From: Cryoendolithus antarcticus
Taxonomy: Eukaryota; Ascomycota; Dothideomycetes; Cladosporiales; Cladosporiaceae
DNA: 64,000 nucleotides
NCBI GenBank assembly: GCA_002077065.1
Contig: NAJO01000046.1
Location: 62,001-126,000 of the forward strand
Direction of reading: 5' to 3'
Position numbers and translations under genes: made by a program. Below are positions 9,825-19,586 of the stretch, piece after piece (the first letter of the stretch is position 1; the number at the start of each line of letters is the position of its first letter). The notes beneath the pieces were generated by a model. It did not search any database. It was not told the DNA's origin and saw nothing but the letters and a program-made list of their open reading frames with translations.

Positions 9825-11302
9825 CTTCGTGGAAGGTGACTCTCAGAATGGTACCTTCTCTAGGACAAGTTTGAGGTCAGTCATTCCTGCATGAATATGT
9901 ATTCCTATGCTCATCGAATGCCATTTGGGCGCCACATCATGGACTGCCTCCAGCCTCAAGGCGTCTCGGTACATGTGTGTGGAAGAGCATTGACTTCACT
10001 TCGAACCACCATACGGATCATTATCTCATCAATCTTGAATCTGCCTTGATAGACAGCACCCGGACACATCGACTGATAGCTACGAGACGCTTGTCTGCGT
10101 GCGTGGCTACAGAGTTTCACTCTAGCACAGCAGGACCTGCGCCAGAATTCCACGCCACTCGATGGAACTCATCCCTCGTCGCTTTAGACTCGCAGACGAC
10201 GACGCATGTATACTGCGTAACAGTGCCCGAGTGAAGCGTGATCCAGCCGTCTTGAACGAGTTTGGCGACTCGGATGAAGAACTTATCGATCGAAGGTCCA
10301 GCTAGTCCTCTATTGAGCACCCAGACGTCGGTCTCGGGGTCTATATGCAGATTTTGCTATACAATGTCGATAGTCGGTGGTCCATATGTTGTCGGAGTCG
10401 ACGCGGGTTGTACTGAGCCTGTCTCGGGGTTGATCGTCTTGCCGTCGATGATGGGCCGGTCAATGGTCACGTTCCATGCCACATCTCCGATAGCCATGAT
10501 GACTCTGTAGTGAAGTTATTGTTAGCGAGTAAGATACTGGTCATAGACCAGCAGCACACGAACACTTCTATAAGACAAGCTTCTTTTGATACGCCTTCCC
10601 AATGGGGCTGCGCGGAAGATTCGATGATCTGATGAATGTTGCTACAAGGAAAAGGGCCTCTTTCTTCGTAGAATTACTGGAACGATGGGGAAAAGCATGA
10701 GGCTAGATCGATAAGTGCAGGCCGCTGTACGAAGGGCAGGCAACGAATGTGGCGACGAAGGAGAGATCAAAGGAATTTTGCACTCGACAGCTTGATCGGC
10801 TTGAGAGTGCAAGCAGGGAACCGATGTGCTCGGAGTACTTCCGGTTCATCTAGTATTTTGGTGTGGGAGATTCGTTGTCCGCGTCCCCATGTCCCGTCAA
10901 TTGCGGCATAGACGGCAAAAGTGAGAGGCCGCCTGAGTGACTGATCTATTGTGGATGCATCGTATGTTCCGCAGAAGGAAGGAAACTAAGCACGAGGCGG
11001 TCAGGGTATTTGTGTTCGCACTGAGTAGACAAATCAAAGTGTAGAGCTGCGGACCACAGGTTGTGACGTGACATTCATCGGAAAGCAACAGCCTTCGTAG
11101 ACGCCCTCGACACACTCATTCCATATCGTTGATAGACCTTTGAGAACGCCACACAAGATGCTACTGCATCGTATTGAGACTTCAGAAACAACTCTGTGTT
11201 GATCCAGAGGTGCTGTTTCCGTTCGAAGCCGTCTGGGAACGTAACGGCTGGAAATTTAGTGTAGGTGATATATTGCGTAATCCTTGGTCGTTAGTCATCG
11301 AG
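9825..11302. other. intergenic stretch upstream of tRNA-Glu
   Basis: About 1.5 kb with only short open frames on both strands and no recognisable domain or intron structure. I see no gene here. Confidence 0.45.
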
Positions 11303-11393
11303 TCCGAATTGGTCTAGTGGCTAGGATTTCTCGCTCTCACGGTTCTCAGAACCAAGCGCCGAGGAGGCCGGGGTTCAATTCCCCGATTCGGAG
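11303..11393 (+). tRNA. tRNA-Glu (anticodon CTC) with 19-nt intron
   Basis: Cloverleaf read directly. The acceptor stem is TCCGAAT at 11303 pairing with ATTCGGA, with discriminator G at 11393. The D arm is GTCTAGTGGCTAGGAT. The anticodon stem TCTCG pairs with CGAGG, and the anticodon loop CTCTCA/C gives anticodon CTC. The T arm is CGGGG-TTCAATT-CCCCG. The interval from 11340 to 11358 (19 nt) sits after position 37, the canonical site removed by the tRNA splicing endonuclease, and is predicted as the intron. A and B box sequences are intact. The nearest protein genes are more than 600 bp away. Confidence 0.93.
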
Positions 11394-12039
11394 TCCCGTC
11401 TGCTAGTCGACGAGAAGACTTGCTTTTGATCTTTTCGTCTCACCCCATATGAAGACTCATGCTGGAGCGTGGCGTGTTTTTTGCGGATGTGTACTGATGA
11501 GTAGAACCTGCCAGCAGTGCAGTGCAAGTAGAAAGAATGCAGCCGGCTGACAGAGAGCTGTCACGCCGGCAGCCGGTGCCAAGGCATGAGATGAACATGG
11601 CTAGGTACATAGTCGTCTGAGCGAGAGGAAGAAGAAGATCAAGAAGACAAGGATGAGATTATTAGATGCTGCCTTTTAAAGACTGTGCATCAGGGATACC
11701 TCTGAGTTTGTTGAGCAGGGTCGCGGGCGTTTCTGCCCCTGATGATCGACCACGACAGAGGTGTCTTACACGATACGGCCGGCATACCGTCTCAATCTCC
11801 CGGCTTCCGTCTCAGCGCCGCAATCCTGATGAAGTCGGACGAGTACTCCTCGTCAGACTTTTTGTAGCAATAAATACGCCAAAATTCGTCCAAAATGCAT
11901 CGCAATGCTTCCAGTAATGACGTTCGCTATGCATGTCGTATAAAACTCCCTGCATGCATCATATCATTGGAGAACTGTGACATCGCAACGCCATGCTCCA
12001 GTGTATGCCTCAGCTCAGTGAAGCTGCAAGCATCGCGCC
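11394..12039. other. intergenic stretch
   Basis: No gene seen. It includes the 3' side of the tRNA gene and the region downstream of the rhomboid gene. Confidence 0.4.
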
Positions 12040-12999
12040 CTATCTCCTCAACACCAACCGCCGTGCCATTTGCCATACGCCTCCCAGCTTCCGCAGTTCA
12101 AATAGATAGAACACCGCCCCGAAGGCGAGGCCGCCCAAGTGTGCCGAGTGTCCAGTTCGACTCGTGGAGTCATTCAGATAGAAGGCGTCGATAGCCCCCA
12201 GAATGCAAGTCAAGCCCAATAGTGGTATGCGAACGGGAATGAAGAAGAGTTGCATTGGTGCGAACGGCATCAGACACGTCGCTGCACCTGCCAGGCCAGA
12301 AACCACTCCGCTAGCCCCTAGAGCGGCGGGGCTAGTGTCACGCTCCGCTGCTGCCAACCATCCACGTCTGGAATGATCTCGTTCCACCGGCTTCGAATGC
12401 CAGAGAAACGCGGCAGAGGACGCAGCTGCGCTACCGACAACAAGGCCGACCACTTTCGTCGCGCTTACACCTGCAACTGCCAAAATGCCGCCGTACGTCT
12501 GGATCAAAAGCACATTGAAGAAGAAGTGTGAGAAGCCTTGATGTGCGAACGCCGAGGTGAGCGCGGTCCAGTATCGTCCGTCCTTGATTGCGCCCCAGGA
12601 AAGCATGCAGTGCTTCCGAAGCGATTGATCGGTTTGCCTGTCATTTGTGGCCTTGGAATACTGCCACATCCCGAAGATGGGGACATTCAATCCCATCAGT
12701 ACCCAGATCACAGCTTGCACGCGTCCGTAGGAGTGATAGGAGGGACCGCTCGAGTAAGGCCGACCAAGAGTGGAGAGAATCTGGCCATTTGCCCTTTTCA
12801 ACAGCGGGGACTGGGAAAAGAAGGGCGTGCTACTCATGGCGCTAGAGTGTCTTGTAAGTCGTAGGATTTGTATATTAGCGTTCGAGCGTCGTTGGCTTTG
12901 GTGCTCCACAGATCGACTGAGACGAAGTTGGAGATGTGATCTCGCGGGGAGCAGCAAGGGACGCGTTGCTAGACGAGAACAAGCTCGATTGCACATCAC
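12040..12999 (-). CDS. rhomboid-family intramembrane serine protease, probably mitochondrial
   Basis: 319 residues, intronless. The N-terminal 90 residues are rich in Arg, Ser and Leu with almost no acids (ACSRLATRPLLLPARSHLQL), as expected of a mitochondrial presequence. The rhomboid core follows: a first membrane segment (AVIWVLMGLNVPIFGMW), AHQGFSHFFFNVLLIQTYGG carrying the His/Asn oxyanion residues, LGASGVVSGLAGA with the catalytic Ser in the GASG motif, and GHSAHLGGLAFGAVFY with the catalytic His in the last helix. In yeast the mitochondrial rhomboid Pcp1/Rbd1 cleaves Mgm1 and Ccp1, and this protein is the likely counterpart. The N-terminus supports the assignment, but orthology was not tested. 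ATG at 12997-12999; a second Met nearby could also serve. Confidence 0.85.
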   Translation of the reverse strand: MMCNRACSRLATRPLLLPARSHLQLRLSRSVEHQSQRRSNANIQILRLTRHSSAMSSTPFFSQSPLLKRANGQILSTLGRPYSSGPSYHSYGRVQAVIWVLMGLNVPIFGMWQYSKATNDRQTDQSLRKHCMLSWGAIKDGRYWTALTSAFAHQGFSHFFFNVLLIQTYGGILAVAGVSATKVVGLVVGSAAASSAAFLWHSKPVERDHSRRGWLAAAERDTSPAALGASGVVSGLAGAATCLMPFAPMQLFFIPVRIPLLGLTCILGAIDAFYLNDSTSRTGHSAHLGGLAFGAVFYLFELRKLGGVWQMARRLVLRR

Positions 13000-13818
13000 T
13001 GCCTATGTGTGGTGATAGAGCGAAGTCTCCTCAGTCTGCGATGTCGGTCAATTGTTATGGTTGTACAAAGACGCGCTTGATGCAGGGAGACGAAGCACAA
13101 CTTAGGTGGAGATGCGACAATTCGGCAGCATCCGGTCCCACGCCGCTTGAGTTATGTGGCGTCACTGCAATTTGTGACAGATCTCATTGCCATCTTTGTA
13201 GTGAAACTCATGCTAGTCTATCTGTCTATGTGAGTGTATCAGAGCACTGTTGGCCTTGGAGTATCACCATTGAGTTCCGGCTACATCGACTAGCCGGAAG
13301 TCAACGGGCGAAGGTCCGCTCCCGCAATCTGGCGATGGGGACTACATGCACGTCTCCTGCAAAGCGACCAACGTTCGGCTTGTTCGAAATCGCTCCTCGC
13401 GTATTATGTTCAGGCTCTTCATGTGATGAGCTTCTCATGGGCAAGCACGTCAATGCTCGCTTGCCATTCAGCCTCTAGAGCAGACATGCCTCGGTATGCG
13501 AGACCTTACTGCACGGCACGGCGAATACTGGTGCCCGTCTCCCGCTCCCAGGCGTCACGATCGAACGACAACGTGTACGATGTGGATGCCGTTGCCTGTC
13601 GTACCGTAATATATAGCCCGTTAGAGAGCGCAGCAATAGAGCTGGGACCCGGCCAGATTCCGTAAACACTGACTCAGCGTTGGATTAGCTTTTCAGTTCC
13701 TTGACGGAGCTACCTCCAAGAACTCGGCCAGATCGCCACATCAACGTCGTTTGACATCGACATTCTGCGCTCGTAGGACTGACTCGACATCACCGTGTGA
13801 ACTGATAAGAGAGCAATT
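13000..13818. other. intergenic stretch between rhomboid and P450 genes
   Basis: Divergent promoter region of the two flanking genes. Open frames here (for example 12936-13478) lack motifs, and I do not consider them genes. Confidence 0.4.
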
Positions 13819-15570
13819 ATGCCTACAAGTCTGGAATTACTAGGCTTCTCTGCAGCAACATCAGCTCTCCTACGCTACCTCGCTCCAAGTCATTCGATCG
13901 GCCTCTTCCTGACCACCTTCACACTCTACATCACACTATGGACGAGCTCGGCAATATGGGCCATCTTAGTCTACCCTCGCTTCTTCAGCCCGCTGCGAGA
14001 TATTCCAACGCCACCCGACAACCACTGGTTTTATGGTCAGACCCGCCGCATCATGCGTGACCGCAATGGTGGACCCCAACAGGATTGGGAGGAGAACGTG
14101 CCGAATGACGGCCTCATCAGGTACAGTATGTGGTTCCAGGAGCGTGTGCTGGTCACCACGCCGAAAGTCTTGGGTGAGGTCCTCGTAACGAAGAACTACG
14201 AGTTCATCAAGCCTCGTCAACTTCGCAATGGCCTCGGCCGCATCCTAGGCATTGGTATCTTGCTCGCAGAAGGTGACGAACACAAGCGCCAGCGCAAAGA
14301 TCTGATGCCCGCCTTCGCTTACCGCCATGTCAAAGACCTGTACCCAGTCTTCTGGTCGAAGTCGAACGAGCTGATCGAGTGCCTGAGAGTCGCCACCTCC
14401 GCCTCCACACAACCGGTCAGCCCTGAGAAACAGTCGCCTGCTGTAGTAGCAGCATCAACCCCGAATACTCCCGTTCACGCCCCCGGCACCATCGACGTCG
14501 GTCACTGGGCCTCCCGCGCAACCCTTGACATCATCGGCCTCTCCGGCATGGGCCGCGACTTCAATTCGCTTGCGGATCCCTCGAACGCGCTGAATAAACA
14601 CTATCAAGCCGTGTTTACACCTGGACGTGTCGGCCGTGCTCTACAGATTCTAGGTGCTTTGCTGCCGTTCTGGCTTCTCTCACGCTTGCCAGTGAAGCGG
14701 AATCACGAGATGAATGCCGCAAGCGCGTACATCAAGCAAACCTGCCGTGAGTTGATCCAGCACAAGCGAAAGGCTATGCAGGAGAAGGGCGAGACGTCGA
14801 AGGATATCCTTTCCGTCGCGCTCTCCTCAGGAAACTTCACGGACGAAGAGCTAGTGAATCAGATGATGACTTTCCTCGTCGCCGGCCACGAGACCACAGC
14901 TACATCCACAATCTGGGCCATCTTCCTCCTCTGCCGCAACCCCGAAGCACAAGCCAAGCTCCGGGCCGAAGTTCGCTCTCTGCTCCCCTCGCCTTCCTCT
15001 CCCATCACAGCAACACAGCTAGACAGCTGCCACTATCTCCACGCCGTCTGCTCGGAAGTGCTGCGTCTCTACTCCCCTGTCTCGATGACGTTACGGATAG
15101 CGGATAAGGATGCGACGCTAAACGGACACTTTATACCGGCTGACACGACGATTATTTTGGCACCGTGGGCGATCAACAATTCCAAGAAACTCTGGGGTGA
15201 AGACGCGCATGAGTTTAAGCCAGAGAGATGGCTGGACGCGGATGGGAAGGCGAATAACAAGGGTGGAGCGGACAGCAATTTCTCGTTCCTCACCTTTCTC
15301 CACGGGCCAAGAAGGTATACTACTCCCTATCCCCCTCCCCGCTCGATCCTCATTGCCGTGCATCTACTGACTAAAGTGATAAGTTGTATCGGCCAAAAGT
15401 TCGCCCAAGCAGAATTCGCCTGTATCGTCGCGGCATGGGTCGGCACTTTCGAGACGACCTTTGAGGAGAACTCACCACTCGCGACCGGCGAGCCGGAGAT
15501 CAAAGGTGGCATAACCAGCAAGCCAAAGGGAGGGCTGTGGGTGAACTTGAAGGAAGTGCCTGGTTGGTGA
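13819..15570 (+). CDS. cytochrome P450 monooxygenase
   Basis: Microsomal heme-thiolate monooxygenase; substrate unknown. The N-terminus carries a hydrophobic anchor (SIGLFLTTFTLYITLWTSSA). Diagnostic motifs occur in order: the I-helix oxygen-binding motif AGHETTATS near residue 353, ExxR (EVLR) near 412, PERW near 467, and the heme loop. The heme loop is split by a 69-nt intron at 15315-15383 (GTATAC donor, CTGACTAA branch region, ATAAG acceptor). Removing it gives FLHGPRSCIGQKFAQAEF, with the thiolate Cys near residue 500. Because 69 is a multiple of three, the frame also runs through unspliced, but only splicing gives an intact F-x-x-G-x-R-x-C-x-G. Spliced length is 560 residues. No neighbouring polyketide or peptide synthase suggests a secondary-metabolite cluster. 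Confidence 0.9.
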   Translation: MPTSLELLGFSAATSALLRYLAPSHSIGLFLTTFTLYITLWTSSAIWAILVYPRFFSPLRDIPTPPDNHWFYGQTRRIMRDRNGGPQQDWEENVPNDGLIRYSMWFQERVLVTTPKVLGEVLVTKNYEFIKPRQLRNGLGRILGIGILLAEGDEHKRQRKDLMPAFAYRHVKDLYPVFWSKSNELIECLRVATSASTQPVSPEKQSPAVVAASTPNTPVHAPGTIDVGHWASRATLDIIGLSGMGRDFNSLADPSNALNKHYQAVFTPGRVGRALQILGALLPFWLLSRLPVKRNHEMNAASAYIKQTCRELIQHKRKAMQEKGETSKDILSVALSSGNFTDEELVNQMMTFLVAGHETTATSTIWAIFLLCRNPEAQAKLRAEVRSLLPSPSSPITATQLDSCHYLHAVCSEVLRLYSPVSMTLRIADKDATLNGHFIPADTTIILAPWAINNSKKLWGEDAHEFKPERWLDADGKANNKGGADSNFSFLTFLHGPRRYTTPYPPPRSILIAVHLLTKVISCIGQKFAQAEFACIVAAWVGTFETTFEENSPLATGEPEIKGGITSKPKGGLWVNLKEVPGW

Positions 15571-16044
15571 GGGCGGAGAGCTCGTGAAGCGGGCAAAGAT
15601 GGAGGATGAACTCGAAGAATGTTAATCTCGAAGCCATGTCAAGTGTGTGTATGTACAAGCGTACAGTGCGGCACAGTCGAGTCTACATGTATTCTATGAC
15701 TTTCCCATGACATTCTCTGACGGCCTCATGGCGTTGTCGAGTCGCTCGCTTCGGCTTCATGCGTTGCAGGTGCAGTCTTGAAGTGTTGCGACCTATCACG
15801 CATCACCCAGTCCAGCTATGGCTGATACCAACCTGCAGTGACTCGATGTCGAGTCACTTGGAAGCAGACACTGGCATGCTACCACCGTCTAGCAAGCTCT
15901 AGCTCGCGTACGCCCGGCTGCTGTGCACTTCGGCATTCCATGGCTTCGAGAAGCAATGGCGTCGGACAGGTCGTCGTGAATCCCTCCGGCGTGGCGAATG
16001 CCACTTAGCGTGCTTTTCGGTCGCTGCTGGCCTAGGCACTCCGC
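15571..16044. other. intergenic region between convergent P450 and CCT5 genes
   Basis: Short 3' flank of both genes. Nothing else seen. Confidence 0.4.
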
Positions 16045-17869
16045 CTAGTAGTCGCCATCTCCAGCCCCAGCCACGATAACATTGTTGATCTTCAATACCA
16101 TCCGGCAAAGCTGCGTAGCAAGCAACAACTGCTGCCTCTTCGAGATCAACGGATCAATGACGAAGTGCTCTCTCATATCTGCAAGTCAAGTCAGCCACAA
16201 TCCCATCCCACTTTCGTCTCGCACACCGGAAGAAAGCTCACCATTACTCCCCGTCTGCATACAATCCACGCCCAACACACCCACCCCCTCCCCTCGTCCC
16301 TGCCTACCTTTCAACTCCGCCAAAGTCTCAATAGGACTCAACCCGCTATTCTCCGCAAGAGCCATAGGCACAGCATCCAACGCCTCCCCAAAAGCCCTCA
16401 TAGCATACTGCTCCAGACCCCTGGTTTCCAGACTGGCCCTCTCAACCGCAAGACTACACGCGATCTCGGCTGCGCCACCGCCGTACACGATGCGTGAGTC
16501 TTTGACCAGGTTTCGGACTACGCAGAGGGCATCGTGGAGAGAGCGTTTCGCTTCGTCGATGATCATTTTGTTGCTGCCGCGGACGAAAACTGTGACTGCG
16601 CGGGAGTTGGCGCATTCTTCGATTACGAGCATCTTTTCGCGGGTTGTGCCGAACGACATTTCGCGCACGATGCCGGCTTTGCCTAGCTTGGCTGCACTCA
16701 GGTCTTCGAAGCGAGGGACAATGCGACCGTTCGTCGCGATGGCGATGAGCTCGATCTCTGGCCCGCCGACCCAGCGGACTGCTGGCAAGTCATTGGTTAG
16801 CAAGAGGTGGTTCGCTTCGTCATCGAAACCCCATTGGCAGATCACGACGTTGGCGCCTGTGTCCTTGATCTGGCGGATCATCTCTTCGAATTTCGAGGCT
16901 TCGTACTTTTGCAGCGCCTTGTACTCGGCTACGCTGGTGATGTCGAGCTTGTGCTTTGTCTTCGGCTTTGGGGGCTCGAAGGCGCATGTTAAGATCGCGA
17001 GTTTGGCGTCCTTGACCTCGTTCGGCATTTGAGGATGCGAGAAGTCTTTGTCGACTATCACGCCTTTTACTAGGAGGGTGTCTTCTAGTGCACCGCCGAC
17101 TTTGCCGTCCACTTTGATGAGCTCGAAGTCTACGTCTTTCCGCTCGAGATCTGCGACTGACAGCACGGCGTCCACGGCGATCTGTGCGAAGTGGTCGTGA
17201 GCTTTGCTGACGATTTTGCTGCCTAGCGAGGTCTTGGCGACTTTGAAGAGGTTCGCGTTGTCGGTTTTACTGAAGGCGATGGAGTCTGAAATCTGGTCGA
17301 GCTCGGCCACGGCGATTTCGCAGGCGGTGTCGTAGCCATCAGCTATGCGGATTGGGTGAATGCCCTTGTCAATCAGTTCTGCTGCCTGCTCCAGTAGTGC
17401 ACCAGCCAGTACGACTACGCCAGTCGTTCCATCGCCTATCTCGGCGTCTTGAGATTGGGAGAGGGAGACCAGCAGCTGTGCAATGTTGTCCTTGATCTCC
17501 ATCTGCCCGAGAATTGTAGCGCCATCGTTTGTGACTGTGATGTCTCCATCGGGGGATATGAGGATTTTGTCCAGACCTCTCGGACCTAATGAAGTCTTGA
17601 CAATGTTGCTGACTTGCCGAGCGGCGAAGATGTGTTGCTTCACTGCCTCGGCGCCGTGGACACGGGTCTTCTTTCCTTGGTCTCGGACTATGATGAAGGG
17701 TCGTCCGGACTCATCGCGAGTGAATTGTGCTTCTCTGTGTCAGTGATGGGAGGATCGTTGTGAGGTAAGGGCTGCGTACCGTTGCTCAAGTCTATGTCTG
17801 ATGGCACGTGTCAGTCATGTGGTCCTCCTGATAGGGCACGATGTCCATACTCATCGCACTCCCCGCCAT
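16045..17869 (-). CDS. CCT5: T-complex protein 1 subunit epsilon (CCT5)
   Basis: Subunit of the cytosolic TRiC/CCT ring that folds actin, tubulin and other proteins. Predicted exons on the minus strand: 17869-17851, 17797-17780, 17732-16242 and 16178-16045. Introns are 53, 47 and 63 nt. The total is divisible by three and gives 553 residues, the normal size. The spliced start reads [20 protein letters not shown]. Group II chaperonin signatures are intact: [45 protein letters not shown] (ATP binding and hydrolysis), and [10 protein letters not shown]. Epsilon-specific sequence is clear in [20 protein letters not shown] and [10 protein letters not shown]. The last exon restores the conserved end ([20 protein letters not shown], finishing AGDGDY). 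It is divergent with the HP1 gene, with about 500 bp between the starts. Confidence 0.95.
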
Positions 17870-18375
17870 CTTGACCTCTGTATTACCCCTCTTCCGCCGC
17901 CTATGCTCCTCTGCCTACAGACTCCGCTGCAAGGCTTCGATCCGATTCGTTGCTGCACTGGCTTTCTTTGTGTATCTACGAGTTGGCCGGATTGTTCAGA
18001 ATGGGGCGATAAATTTCAAGGTATCACTGATACTTCGAGTGCATGCAACATAGGTACTTCAGTCACTTTCATCTGCCACATCACATCACTCGAACTTTTA
18101 CTGATCCAAACGTCGCGTACTGGTGGTCCAAGCTTCAACCATCACCACGCGACATGGACGCGGAAAGAGCTTCGGTCCATCGCTGGCTCAAAACCCTTCC
18201 ACCACCATCCCCCCGCACTGCTACATGTCCGCCGCCTATTCTTGTACGTGTCGCGAGGCCATACACACCTATCTGAAACATTGGCGACACTGTATTGACG
18301 AAGCTGCAGCCACGACATCTTCCGGCGCATAGCTACCTAACCCTCACCCCAACTGCCAAAACTCGCATTGCGCCA
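17870..18375. promoter_or_regulatory. divergent promoter region of CCT5 and HP1
   Basis: 506 bp separate the predicted start codons of the divergent genes. Open frames across it have no domain support and lie where both promoters and 5' UTRs must be. No specific operator was identified. Confidence 0.4.
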
Positions 18376-19293
18376 ATGCCTCGTATGTCTCTACTCAGCA
18401 CTCACTTGTCTACACGACTCGATCCTCATGTTGACCACGACAGCTCAGCCGCCATCAGCGACGACGAGTCTGACGGTGATGTCCCCGAGGAAATTCCCGC
18501 CAAGGCAGTGAAGGCGCCAGATCCAATGGAGGAGGATGAGGACGAGGATGAGGACGAGGAAGACGACTCCGAGGAGGCAGAAGATGAATACGTCGTCGAG
18601 AACATCCTCAAGCACAGGAATAACAAGGGCACACTACAATATCGCATCAAATGGCTGGGTTACGACGACGAGGCAGATATTACATGGGAGCCGCTGGAGA
18701 ATCTGTGCGTTGCTCTTACTGCCCTGTTGAGCCCAGATTCGTCAACGCAGGCAAAGCTAACCTCACACCCCGCGTAACAGCAAAACCGCCTCAGTAAAGC
18801 TCTCCGAATACCACGACCGCATCGGCGGCCCCCCCACGAAAGCCGCCGCCGCCTCCTCCGCCAAAAAGTCCCTAATAACCAAACGCTCAGCCTCCGCCCT
18901 CGATACACCCGCCCCAGCAACCAAGAAATCCCGCACATCCACAGGCGCAGCAAACAGCACGCCCTCCTCCTCAAAAGACCTCCCCAAGGGAAGCTGGGAG
19001 GATAACATAACGAGGATTATTAGTATCATTGAGGAGTCGGAGACGACGAAGAGCAGAGCTGGGGGAGGGAAAGTGTTAATGGCTTATGCGGATTGGAAGG
19101 ACAACGTCAAGAGGAAGCATAAGTTATCAACGTTGCGGGGGAAGGCGCCACAGCATCTGCTGACGTATTATGAGAGGCATTTGTGAGTGGACTTGAATGT
19201 TTGCGAATGCGGGAGGGAGGATGCACACTGACAGTGCGATCCAGGGTCTTTAGGAGTGACGAGGACGCCACAAAGGCCGAAGCAGAGACATGA
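18376..19293 (+). CDS. HP1: heterochromatin protein 1 (chromodomain and chromoshadow domain)
   Basis: Binds methylated H3K9 and dimerises to build heterochromatin in the nucleus. Predicted exons: 18376-18382, 18449-18704, 18781-19182 and 19245-19293, giving 237 residues, typical for fungal HP1. The spliced N-terminus reads [19 protein letters not shown] long Asp/Glu run follows ([17 protein letters not shown]), then the chromodomain [20 protein letters not shown], with [20 protein letters not shown] containing the aromatic cage residues (Tyr of EYVVE, Trp of WLGY, and Trp/Glu of TWEP). A Lys/Ser/Ala-rich hinge leads to the chromoshadow domain, [17 protein letters not shown] through [15 protein letters not shown]. 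Introns of 66, 76 and 62 nt have GTATGT, GTGCGT and GTGAGT donors. It is convergent with the CHY zinc-finger gene. Confidence 0.93.
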
Positions 19294-19586
19294 CCTCTTT
19301 AAGCAGTGGTGTAAGATGAACGTGAGCAGTTTGACGAGTGTACGAGAAGCCGACAAGGCGCCAAACCGCAGCAGACCGGCCGCCACGAAAGGCAAGGCAC
19401 GGCGAGAGGCCGCCGATGCCACCGCCTCCCAAAACCTTGGCTAAGGAGCATTAGGGCGATGCGCTCGATGAGGCGTAAAAGTAGTGGAGGTACTTTGGAC
19501 AGATACCCGCCCTGCCCACAACAGAAGGCATGGCTAATTTACTGGATGAGAACACCAGCGGGACACTCAGCCTTTTGCTTTCCTAC

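Noticed and set aside
15315..15383. Reading the P450 frame through 15315-15383 as a 23-residue insert
   Set aside because: The insert would split the heme-binding loop; splicing restores FLHGPRSCIG and has proper donor, branch and acceptor signals.
18043..18332. Plus-strand frames between CCT5 and HP1
   Set aside because: They lie in the divergent promoter, overlap each other in different frames and lack motifs; HP1 itself begins at 18376 after intron analysis.
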